From: Amycolatopsis lurida
Lineage (GTDB): Bacteria > Actinomycetota > Actinomycetes > Mycobacteriales > Pseudonocardiaceae
DNA: 64,000 nt
Assembly: GCF_900105055.1 (NCBI RefSeq)
Contig: NZ_FNTA01000004.1
Location: forward strand, 2,201,501 to 2,265,500
Direction: 5' to 3'
Shown: in pieces, positions 26,247-33,946 of the stretch
How the letters are laid out: the number at the start of each line of letters is the position of its first letter
Numbering within the stretch: position 1 is the first letter of the stretch
Notes under the pieces: model-generated
Told to the model about the DNA's origin: nothing
Databases searched by the model: none
The model's input: only the letters and a program-made list of their open reading frames with translations
Position numbers and translations under genes: made by a program

Positions 26247-27238
26247 AGAACCTTCGCTGGGGCCTGCTGGCCGCCGGGACCATCGCCGCCGAGTTCGCGG
26301 CGGGCGTCGAAGAGAGCAAACACGGTGTCCTCGAAGCCGTCGCCGCGCGATCCGGTGACCGGGCGGCCGAGTTCGCGAGCCGCTTCGAGATCCCGAAATG
26401 CTATGGCGCCTACGAAGACCTGCTCGCCGATCCGGACGTCGACGCGATCTACATCTCGACGCCGCATCCGCTGCACGGCGAATGGGCGATCCGCGCCGCC
26501 GAAGCGGGAAAGCACATCCTGTGCGAGAAACCGCTGACGATGTCGGTCGCCGAGGCGGAGAAGGTCATCGACGCCGCCCGCGCCAACGACGTCTTCCTCA
26601 TGGAGGCGTTCATGTACCGGCTGCACCCGCAGATCCGGCGGCTGGCCGAACTGATCTCCTGCGGCGCCATCGGCGAGGTCCGCGCCGTGGACGTCGCCTT
26701 CAGCTACAACTTCGCCGTACCCCGGCTCACCGATCCCGCGCTGGGCGGTGGCGGGATCTTCGACGTCGGCTGTTACTGCACGTCACTCGCGCGGCTGGTT
26801 TCGCAGGCGGCGACCGGGCAGGACGTCGTCGAGCCCGAAGAGGTGCTCGGGATGGCCAGGCTCGACGAGAACGGCGTCGACGAGGTCGCGTTCGGGCTGC
26901 TGCGGCTGCCCGGCGGGATCCTCGCGCAGCTGGCCTGCGGTTTCCGGCTGACGCAGGACGACCACATCCGCGTGTACGGCTCGGAAGGGCAGCTGTACGT
27001 GCCGAAACCGGCGTGGATCCACGAAATGCGCAAACCGAAGACCTCGCAGATCATTCTCACGCCGGAAGGCGGTGAGCCCGAGGTGATCGAGGTAGAAGCG
27101 ACTCAAGGCCTCTTTGCTCGCGAAGCCGACCACGTCGCCACCCACCTCGAAGACCGCCAGGCACCCGAACTCACCTGGGCGGAAACACTCGCCAACCTGC
27201 GCACGCTGGAACGGTGGCGCGAGGCTGTGGCCCGATGA
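26243..27238 (+). CDS. Gfo/Idh/MocA-family oxidoreductase inside the cob operon
   Basis: 331 residues from a GTG that overlaps the cobM stop (GTGA). The N-terminal Rossmann fold begins LRWGLLAAGTIAAEFAAGVE, and the family signature EKP is at 95-97 (HILCEKPLTMS). The C-terminal alpha/beta domain includes LGGGGIFDVGCYCTSLARLV. The closest general resemblance is to dimeric dihydrodiol or sugar dehydrogenases that use NAD(P). No step of the known cobalamin pathway needs such an enzyme. Yet it is tightly coupled on both sides (4-bp overlaps with cobM and cobK), so it is co-expressed. The role is unknown. Confidence 0.88.
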   Translation: MKNLRWGLLAAGTIAAEFAAGVEESKHGVLEAVAARSGDRAAEFASRFEIPKCYGAYEDLLADPDVDAIYISTPHPLHGEWAIRAAEAGKHILCEKPLTMSVAEAEKVIDAARANDVFLMEAFMYRLHPQIRRLAELISCGAIGEVRAVDVAFSYNFAVPRLTDPALGGGGIFDVGCYCTSLARLVSQAATGQDVVEPEEVLGMARLDENGVDEVAFGLLRLPGGILAQLACGFRLTQDDHIRVYGSEGQLYVPKPAWIHEMRKPKTSQIILTPEGGEPEVIEVEATQGLFAREADHVATHLEDRQAPELTWAETLANLRTLERWREAVAR

Positions 27239-27978
27239 AGCTGCTGATCCTTGGCGGCACCGGCGAAGCACGCGAGCTCGCGAAGGAACTCGTCGCGCGC
27301 GGTGAGCACGTCGTGTCGTCACTCGCCGGCCGCGTCGCGCGCCCGAAGCTGCCTCACGGCGAGACCCGCGTCGGCGGCTTCGGTGGCCCGGAGGGTCTCG
27401 CGCGCTGGCTGACCGAGAACGACGTCGACGCGGTGATCGACGCCACGCATCCCTTCGCCGAACGCATCGGCTCGAACGCGGCCATCGCGGCGCGGGAAAC
27501 GGGAACACCGCTGCTCAGGCTCGCCAGGCCCGGGTGGACCGAACAGCCCGGCGACACCTGGCACTGGGCCGACGACCTCGATCACGCCGCGCGGCTGCTG
27601 CCGTCACTCGGCGAACGCGTGTTCCTCACCAGCGGACGTCAAGGGCTCGCCGCCTTCGCCGGGCTGGATCTCTGGTTCCTGATCCGCTGCGTCGACCCGC
27701 CCGAAGCGCCGCTCCCCCGCCGTCACGAAATCCTGCTCGACCGCGGGCCGTACACGGTGGAGAAGGAGCGGGCGCTCATGGAGCGGCACGGCGTGGAGGT
27801 CCTCGTCACCAAGGACAGCGGCGGCGAGATGACCGCGTCGAAACTCACGGCGGCCCGCGGGCTCGGCCTCCCGGTGGTCGTCGTCCGGCGGCCGAAGCGA
27901 CCGGAAACGTCCAGCGTAACGACAGTTCAGGGCGCTCTAACCTGGTTGAGCGGCACGGCGAAGGGCAGCCCTGCGTAA
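27235..27978 (+). CDS. cobK: Precorrin-6A reductase
   Basis: 247 residues from the ATG at 27235 (ATGA overlap with the previous gene). CobK reduces precorrin-6A with NADPH. The N-terminal nucleotide motif is LLILGGTGEARELAKEL. Other family motifs are VIDATHPFAERIGSNAAIA, FLTSGRQGLAAFA, LDRGPYTVEKERALMERH and TKDSGGEMTASKLTAARGLGLPVVVV, in part. It closes the cobL-cobM-Gfo/Idh-cobK run. Only 33 bases separate it from the arabinosyltransferase gene and no terminator is seen there, so read-through is possible. Confidence 0.95.
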   Translation: MKLLILGGTGEARELAKELVARGEHVVSSLAGRVARPKLPHGETRVGGFGGPEGLARWLTENDVDAVIDATHPFAERIGSNAAIAARETGTPLLRLARPGWTEQPGDTWHWADDLDHAARLLPSLGERVFLTSGRQGLAAFAGLDLWFLIRCVDPPEAPLPRRHEILLDRGPYTVEKERALMERHGVEVLVTKDSGGEMTASKLTAARGLGLPVVVVRRPKRPETSSVTTVQGALTWLSGTAKGSPA

Positions 27979-28011
27979 GCCGTTCGGACCAGACCCGTTA
28001 GCGTTGCGCCG

Positions 28012-31000
28012 ATGCGTCTGATCGCTGTCACGCTGGGGTTGCTGTCCGCCTTGTGCGCATTGGCTTTCCCCTTCCTGCCGGTGGTGCAGGACACGGCGGA
28101 GGTCGTCTGGCCAACGGGCGGCGACACCCGCTCCGTCAACGCGCCCTTGACCGGGTACTGGGCTCAGGACCTGCGCGTCGACCTGCCGTGCACGACCGTC
28201 CGGTCGCTGGACGCGCGTTCGCAGGGCCAGGCGCTGTTGTTCTCCACCGTGCCCGACGGCCGCACCGACCCGCGCGCCGGCAAGGGCGTCGGCCTCCAGT
28301 TGCGCATCGACAACGGCGTGCTGCTCGCGTCCAGCCAAGGGCAGCAGATCGTGCAGCAGCCGCTGCCCGAGAACAAATGCGACATCGAGCTCCGTGCGGA
28401 CGCGAACCGGATGACGCTGACCGTCGCCGAGACCGTGGTGTTCCACGCCGAGGGCGACGTCCGGCCGCGCCTGGTCGGGATCTACTCGTCGATCAACGCG
28501 GGCAAGGACCCGATCGCCGGCCTGCACGTCTCGGTCGTTCCGGACACCCGCTACCAGACTTCGCCGACCGTGTGGAAGTGGATCATCGGCGTCATCGCGG
28601 CGCTGTCGTTCATCGGCTGCCTGATCGCGGTGTGGCGGATGGACTCCGGCTTCGCCCGCCGTGCGCCGCGCTGGGCGCCGGTCGGCTGGTGGCGGCTGAC
28701 CGCCCGCGACGCGACGGTGATCATCGCGCTCGGCGCTTGGGTCTTCATCGGCCCGGTCACCTCGGACGACGGCTACATCCTCACGATGTCGAGAGTGGCC
28801 GAAGAGACCGGCTACCTGACGAACTACCACCGGTGGTTCGGGGTCGCCGAGGCGCCGTTCGGCTGGTTCTACCACGTGTACCAGCTGATGGCGCACGTCA
28901 GCACGGTGCCGCCGTGGATCCGGCTCCCGTCGTTCCTGCTCGGCGTGCTGAGCTGGCTGCTGATCAGCCGCGAGGTCATGCCGCGCCTGGGCACACAGGT
29001 CCGCACGAGCCGCGCCGCCGGCTGGGCCGCCGCCGCGGTCTTCCTGGTCTGGTGGATGCCGTTCAACAACGGTGTCCGGCCCGAACCGGTCGCCGCGCTG
29101 GGCTCGCTGCTGGCGATCTGCGCCGTCGAGCGCGCGCTGGTGACCCGCCGCCTGCTGCCGTTGTGCCTCGGGCTGACCGCGGCCGGGTTCACCCTGGCCG
29201 CGACGCCGACCGGGCTGATCGCGGTAGCGCCGTTCCTGGTCGCCGCGCGCCCGCTGTACAAATTGGTCCGCCAGCGCGCCGAGAACGGCTGGCTGCCGGT
29301 ACTCGCGCCGGTGCTGGCCGCCGGGCTGCTGGTGCTGGTCGTGGTGTTCGCCGACCAGACCTTCGCCACCGTGCAGGAAGCGACCCGGATCCGCACCCTG
29401 GTCGGCCCGAACCTCTCGTGGTTCCAGGAACTCGCGCGCTACCAGCTGCTGTTCGAAAGCCTGCCGGACGGCTCCGTGCCACGCCGGTTCCCCGTGCTGC
29501 TGGTGCTGCTGTGCACCGGGACCTGCCTGGTGGTGCTGCTGCGCCGCGGCCGGATCCCCGGCGCCGCGCTCGGCCCCAGCCGCCGCCTGATCGGCACGGT
29601 CGCCCTGTTCTTCCTGCTGCTGGCGCTGACCCCGACCAAGTGGACGCACCACTTCGGCGCGTTCGCCGCGGTCGGCGCGGCCATGGCGGCCTTGACCGCG
29701 CTGGCGACCAGTTCGACGGTGCTGAGGTCCAGGCGCAACCGGGCCGCGTTCCTCGCCGGGCTGCTCGTGGTCGGCGCGCTGGCCGCGACCGGGCCCAACT
29801 CGTACTGGTTCGTCTCGAAACTCGGCGTGCAGTGGACCGCGGTGGCGCCGTCGATCGGCGGGATCCCGCTGTCGACGATCCTGCTGATCGCGGCCGCGAT
29901 CTCCGGGGTGTACGCGTTCGTGGAGAACGTCCGCGCGCACCGGCCAGGGCTGCAAGCGGGACCGCAGGAGGGGCGGAGCCGGTCGCTGCGGCTCGGTTCG
30001 CTCTCGCTGGTGGTCGTATGCGGCCTGATGGCCACGGGCGAGTTCGTCAGCATGGCGTGGGCGATCCACAACCAGCAGGGTTCCTACAGCCTCGGCGCCG
30101 CGAACTTCGGGCATCTGTTCGGCAAGAGCTGCAACCTCTCCGATCACGTGATGGTGGAACGCGACGCCGCGACCAGCATCCTGCGCGCCCAGTCCGAACA
30201 GCGGACGGTGCCGGTCAAGAAGGAGGAGCCGCCCGCCGGGCAGACCCCGCCGCCGCTGCCCGATCCGGAACAGGACAACGGCCGCGTGCAGACCGGGTTC
30301 CACACCCGCGCGATCGACGACAAGGACCCGCTGGCCGAGCCGCCACACGGGTTCAAACCCGACGAAGTCCCGATGTGGAGCAGCTTCCTCGACGCCGAAA
30401 CGCGGGCCGGACGGCTGCGCAGCGACTGGTACGCCCTCTCCGAGAAGCCCGCCGACGGCCAGATCGTGGTCGCCACCGCGGGTGCGGCCCGGCGGCCGAC
30501 GTCGGTGAGCCTCGACTATGGCGTCAACACCAGCGAAGGCGTGAAGGTCGTCCGCAGCCAGTTCGTGCTGCCGCCGGGCGCCGGGACCAACGGCTGGAAC
30601 GACACGCGGATCAACCTGCGCGACCTCCCCGCCGAGACGACGTCCGTGCGGATCAACATCGTCGACAACGACCTCACCGAGGACGGCTGGATCGCCGCGT
30701 CCGCGCCGCGCGTGCCGACGTTCACCACGCTGACCGAGAAGATCGCGGGCAAGCAGGTGTACATCGACTGGCCCGCGTCCTTCGTCTACCCGTGCGTGCA
30801 GCCGGTGACCTCGCACGACGGCATCTCGAAGGTGCCCGACTACCGGATCACCCCCGGCGCCGTCGCCGACGAGGCGAACTGGGCGTCCAGCACCAACGGC
30901 GGCCCCATCGGCTGGCTCGAAGAAGTCGCGGCCGAACCCGAGGTGCCCAGCTATCTGATCGGCCAGCCGAGCCAGTCGTGGGGCCAGCTGCTGCAGGTGG

Positions 31001-31116
31001 AACCGTTCACCGAGGGCATCGCCCCGACGATCGTCCACGGCGAGAAGGTCGTCCCCGGCTGGTGGTCGCCGGGTCCGGGACCGCGGCAGCCGAACGGCAA
31101 GGACCCGACGCGCTAG
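28012..31116 (+). CDS. EmbCAB-type arabinosyltransferase (GT53)
   Basis: 1034 residues, typical for the Emb family. These membrane glycosyltransferases add arabinofuranose from decaprenyl-phosphoarabinose to arabinogalactan or lipoarabinomannan. After one N-terminal helix there is an external beta domain (about 30-185). Then comes a multi-helix core with the catalytic pair D252/D253 in VTSDDGYILTMSR, and LTPTKWTHHFGAF further on. The C-terminal 350 residues form an external carbohydrate-binding domain. The ATG at 28012 directly precedes helix 1. Only one emb gene is present here. Which of EmbA, B or C it corresponds to cannot be settled; single EmbC-like enzymes are common in Pseudonocardiaceae. 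Confidence 0.94.
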   Translation: MRLIAVTLGLLSALCALAFPFLPVVQDTAEVVWPTGGDTRSVNAPLTGYWAQDLRVDLPCTTVRSLDARSQGQALLFSTVPDGRTDPRAGKGVGLQLRIDNGVLLASSQGQQIVQQPLPENKCDIELRADANRMTLTVAETVVFHAEGDVRPRLVGIYSSINAGKDPIAGLHVSVVPDTRYQTSPTVWKWIIGVIAALSFIGCLIAVWRMDSGFARRAPRWAPVGWWRLTARDATVIIALGAWVFIGPVTSDDGYILTMSRVAEETGYLTNYHRWFGVAEAPFGWFYHVYQLMAHVSTVPPWIRLPSFLLGVLSWLLISREVMPRLGTQVRTSRAAGWAAAAVFLVWWMPFNNGVRPEPVAALGSLLAICAVERALVTRRLLPLCLGLTAAGFTLAATPTGLIAVAPFLVAARPLYKLVRQRAENGWLPVLAPVLAAGLLVLVVVFADQTFATVQEATRIRTLVGPNLSWFQELARYQLLFESLPDGSVPRRFPVLLVLLCTGTCLVVLLRRGRIPGAALGPSRRLIGTVALFFLLLALTPTKWTHHFGAFAAVGAAMAALTALATSSTVLRSRRNRAAFLAGLLVVGALAATGPNSYWFVSKLGVQWTAVAPSIGGIPLSTILLIAAAISGVYAFVENVRAHRPGLQAGPQEGRSRSLRLGSLSLVVVCGLMATGEFVSMAWAIHNQQGSYSLGAANFGHLFGKSCNLSDHVMVERDAATSILRAQSEQRTVPVKKEEPPAGQTPPPLPDPEQDNGRVQTGFHTRAIDDKDPLAEPPHGFKPDEVPMWSSFLDAETRAGRLRSDWYALSEKPADGQIVVATAGAARRPTSVSLDYGVNTSEGVKVVRSQFVLPPGAGTNGWNDTRINLRDLPAETTSVRINIVDNDLTEDGWIAASAPRVPTFTTLTEKIAGKQVYIDWPASFVYPCVQPVTSHDGISKVPDYRITPGAVADEANWASSTNGGPIGWLEEVAAEPEVPSYLIGQPSQSWGQLLQVEPFTEGIAPTIVHGEKVVPGWWSPGPGPRQPNGKDPTR

Positions 31117-31122
31117 TGGGCT

Positions 31123-31165
31123 GAAAGCGTCCTTCACCGCATCAGTCGCGGTGAAGGACACTTTC
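31123..31165. terminator. Bidirectional terminator between emb and helR
   Basis: Arms 31123-31140 (GAAAGCGTCCTTCACCGC) and 31148-31165 pair with one mismatch around a 7-base loop. It sits between two convergent genes, 7 bases after one stop and 8 before the other. Confidence 0.75.
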
Positions 31166-31173
31166 GTCGCGTC

Positions 31174-33351
31174 TCATGCGGGGAAAGCGTCCTTCAGCGC
31201 CTCCGGCAGCGGGCCTTCGTGCAGGACGCCGAGCCGCTGCGTAGCGCGCGTGAGTGCGACGTAGAGCTCAGCGGCACCGCGCGGGCCGTCGGCGAGGATC
31301 CGCTCCGGGTCCACGACGAGGACGGCGTCGAACTCGAGCCCCTTCGTCTCCGAGGCCGGCACCGTGCCCGGCACCCCGGGCGGGCCGATCACGACGCTGG
31401 TGCCCTCATGCCCGGCTTCGTCGTTGACGAACTCCTCGATGGCGCCTGCCAGCGAATCAGCGTCGACCTGCCGGGCCCACGGCCGGACCCCGTTGGACCG
31501 GACCGACTCCGGCGCGCGGACGTCGGGCGCGAACTCGGCGAGCACCGACGCCGCGACGGCCATGATCTCCGCCGGGGTGCGGTAGTTCACCGTCAGCGAC
31601 CGATAGACCCAGCGGCCCGGCACGTACGGCTTCAGCATCGCGTCCCACGATCGCGCCCCGGCCTCGGACCGGCGCTGCGCCAGATCGCCGACGACGGTGA
31701 ACGACCGGCTGGGACAGCGCCGCATCAGCACCCGCCAGTCCATTTCGGACAGTTCCTGCGCCTCGTCGACGACGACGTGCCGATATGTCCAGTCGCGATC
31801 GGCGGAGGCGCGTTCGACGAGGCTGCGCGTGTCGTGCTCGACGAACCGATCGGCGAGTTCGTCGGCGAAGAGCAGGTTCTCCGCCGACAGCATGACGTCC
31901 TCGTCCATCTCCTCGCGGTCGAGTTTCATCGTGTCGAGCACACCTTCGGCATACTCGGCCTCGGCCTTCTTCTCCCGCGCGAGCGCCTTCTCCGCCGCCT
32001 CGTCCGCCGCCTTGTCGCGGCCGAGCAGGTCGACGAGCTCGTCGAGCAGCGGCATGTCCGACACCGTCCAGGCTTCCCCGTCGGCGCGGAGCAACGCCTG
32101 GTCCGCACCCGCCGCGCGAAGCCGTTCCGGCGACGACAGGAGCGAGCCCAGCAGACTCTCGGGCGTCAGGATCGGCCAGAGTTCGCCGAGCGCGGTGGTG
32201 AACGTCTCGCTTTCCGCCAGTTCCTTGAGCAGGTCCTTCCGCAGCCGCTCCCATTCGTCGCGGTCGTCCCGGCTGAGCCAGCCTCGGCCGATCCGCGCGA
32301 TCGCCCGCTCGGTCAGGACGTAGGTGACGACGTCGATGAACGTCCCGCGCGCCTCGTTGTGCGGCAGACCGCTCTTGCGGGCCTCGTCCCTGGCCCATTC
32401 CGCGGTCTCGGCGTCGATCCGCACGGTGACGTCGGCGAGGTCGATCAGCACCGGCTCCTCCGGCAGCCGCTGGCGATCGGCGACGGCGGCCTTGAGGACG
32501 TCCAGCATCTTCAGCGAACCCTTGAGCCGCGTCGCTTCCGGGCCGTCCTCGGCGGTGACGTGCTTGCCGGGGACGAAATCGCCGGTGGTCATGAACACCA
32601 CGTCGGTCTCGCCCAAGGACGGCAGGACCCGGCCGATATGGTGCAGGAACGCCGGATTCGGCCCGACCACGAGCACGCCGTGGCGTTCCATCCGCTCGCG
32701 CTGGGTGTAGAGCAGGTACGCGACGCGGTGCAGCGCCACCACGGTCTTCCCGGTACCCGGCCCGCCCTCGATCACCAGCACGCCCGGGTGCTCGTGCCGG
32801 ATGATCTCGTCCTGTTCGGACTGGATCGTCGCGACGATGTCCCGCATCCCCTCGCCACGCGGCGCGTTGACGGCCGCGAGCAGCGCGGCGTCACCCTCCG
32901 CGTCGCCGCCGGGACGGCCGAACACCTCATCGGTGAAGCCGAGCAGCTCGCGCCCGTGCGTGTGGAACTGGCGGCGACGGCGCATCTTCTCCGGTGTCGC
33001 GGCCGTCGCGGTGTAGAACGGGCGGGCGGCGGGGGCCCGCCAGTCGAGGAGCACCGGCTCGTAGTCGTTCTCTTCGTCGAAGAGCCCGATGCGGCCGATG
33101 TACGAGGTCTCCCCCGCGAGACTGTCCAGCCTGCCGAAGCACAGGCCGTTGTCGACGACGTCCAGCCGCCGTGACTCCCTGGCCAGCGCCCGCACCTCGA
33201 CGTCGCGCTCCATGGCCGTCCCGCCGGTTCCGCCCAGCGCCGCCTGGTACTCCCCCTTGACCCGCGCGCGTTCGGCGTCCAGGCGCGTGTAGAGCCCGGC
33301 GACGTATTCGCGTTCGGACCGCAGCTCTTCTTCATGACCCTGAGTTGACAC
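31174..33351 (-). CDS. helR: HelR-type RNA polymerase recycling ATPase (UvrD/HelD-like)
   Basis: 725 residues from the GTG at 33351, which follows GGGAG; a GTG at 33366 would add five residues. The architecture is that of HelD/HelR: an N-terminal coiled coil (about 5-45), then a split superfamily 1 helicase core. Walker A is GGPGTGKT at 196-203, Walker B is VVVDEAQELS, and later motifs include VNYRTPAEIMAVA and YVALTRATQRL. An acidic, charged insertion lies in the middle (KALAREKKAEAEYAEG and onward). HelR proteins displace rifamycin from RNA polymerase and recycle stalled enzyme. The upstream RAE-like palindrome supports HelR over a DNA-repair helicase. Monocistronic, with a terminator downstream. 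Confidence 0.88.
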   Translation of the reverse strand: MSTQGHEEELRSEREYVAGLYTRLDAERARVKGEYQAALGGTGGTAMERDVEVRALARESRRLDVVDNGLCFGRLDSLAGETSYIGRIGLFDEENDYEPVLLDWRAPAARPFYTATAATPEKMRRRRQFHTHGRELLGFTDEVFGRPGGDAEGDAALLAAVNAPRGEGMRDIVATIQSEQDEIIRHEHPGVLVIEGGPGTGKTVVALHRVAYLLYTQRERMERHGVLVVGPNPAFLHHIGRVLPSLGETDVVFMTTGDFVPGKHVTAEDGPEATRLKGSLKMLDVLKAAVADRQRLPEEPVLIDLADVTVRIDAETAEWARDEARKSGLPHNEARGTFIDVVTYVLTERAIARIGRGWLSRDDRDEWERLRKDLLKELAESETFTTALGELWPILTPESLLGSLLSSPERLRAAGADQALLRADGEAWTVSDMPLLDELVDLLGRDKAADEAAEKALAREKKAEAEYAEGVLDTMKLDREEMDEDVMLSAENLLFADELADRFVEHDTRSLVERASADRDWTYRHVVVDEAQELSEMDWRVLMRRCPSRSFTVVGDLAQRRSEAGARSWDAMLKPYVPGRWVYRSLTVNYRTPAEIMAVAASVLAEFAPDVRAPESVRSNGVRPWARQVDADSLAGAIEEFVNDEAGHEGTSVVIGPPGVPGTVPASETKGLEFDAVLVVDPERILADGPRGAAELYVALTRATQRLGVLHEGPLPEALKDAFPA

Positions 33352-33404
33352 AGACTCCCATTTCACCAGGTTGCGGCTACGGCGAGTGAGTCTGAGGCAT
33401 GACC

Positions 33405-33425
33405 GGGGTCTTGTGGCAAGTCCCC
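33405..33425 (-). promoter_or_regulatory. Rifamycin-associated element (RAE)-like palindrome upstream of helR
   Basis: The sequence has GGGG and CCCC ends around a core CTTGTGGCAAG. This resembles the RAE described upstream of rifamycin-responsive genes in actinomycetes, whose core I recall as CTTGCGGCAAG. It lies 54-74 bases upstream of the helR start. The match is by memory and eye; no motif search was run. Confidence 0.7.
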
Positions 33426-33814
33426 CTATGCGCTATATGTTTATTACGGAGGGAGTTGCCTTCGTTCGATTCTTGGCCGATCGGCCCATCTCCCCCAGGT
33501 TGCCTCCGAGCCTTTTATGCCCGTTTGCCCGGGTCCGCGAGGGATCGTGAAGGGCAGCGAGCTGTTCTCTTGAGGGCAGCGGGTGGCGTGAAGGGCGCTT
33601 TCGCCACATTGGATGCGGGGAATGTCCCCTTCACCCGGGCACCGGGGGTCCGCTGCGCTGGCTCGTGAGTGATACGGGTCGTTAGAGCGGGCGGCATTAG
33701 CCGCAGGTCCGTGCAGGCCTCGACCTTCACACCCTGCCGAAGTACCGCAAGGGGCGCCGGTGGCGTAATGGGCGGCAGCTGGTCCCAAGCCCGGCCCGTG
33801 AAGGACCTCGCCGA
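33426..33814. other. Gene-poor stretch with a degenerate palindrome
   Basis: I find no credible gene here. A nested palindrome at 33588-33634 has outer arms GTGAAGGG (33588-33595) and CCCCTTCAC (33626-33634) and inner arms ACATT/AATGT. It resembles the other GTGAAGG-type palindromes of the window. Short open frames exist on both strands but lack ribosome-binding sites and codon bias. Confidence 0.5.
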
Positions 33815-33869
33815 GTACATGAAGGCCCCCTTCCTGTACTTAGGCGCAAGGAAGGGGGCCTTCATGTAC
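33815..33869. terminator. Perfect 21-bp-arm palindrome downstream of the STAND-WD40 gene
   Basis: Arms 33815-33835 and 33849-33869 are perfectly complementary with a 13-base loop. The word TGAAGGCCCCCTTCC is identical to that of the gltD terminator at 2471. It is placed to end transcription of the minus-strand gene that stops at 33930. Confidence 0.7.
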
Positions 33870-33874
33870 TGCAA

Positions 33875-33946
33875 CGGCGGCGCCTTCGCGGCGGCCCTCA
33901 TCCGCACGGCGGCGCCTTCGCGGCGGCCCTCATCCGCACGGCGGCG
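33875..33946. repeat. 32-bp tandem repeat duplicating the 3' end of the STAND-WD40 gene
   Basis: Unit 1 is 33875-33906 and unit 2 is 33907-33938; they are identical, followed by eight bases of a third. The second unit carries the stop codon of the minus-strand gene, so a slipped duplication has copied the last codons just outside the reading frame. Confidence 0.85.

Noticed and set aside
27937..31161. A 1074-codon open frame antisense to the arabinosyltransferase gene
   Set aside because: It mirrors the third-position G/C bias of the real gene, is rich in Arg/Gly/Pro/His and has no recognisable motif. The plus-strand protein has clear Emb features.
31174..33425. A rifamycin biosynthetic cluster suggested by helR and RAE-like sites
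   Set aside because: No polyketide synthase or AHBA genes are present. HelR and RAEs also occur in non-producers.
33875..33946. Possible minisatellite or CRISPR
   Set aside because: Only two full 32-bp units without spacers; they are a simple duplication of the neighbouring gene end.
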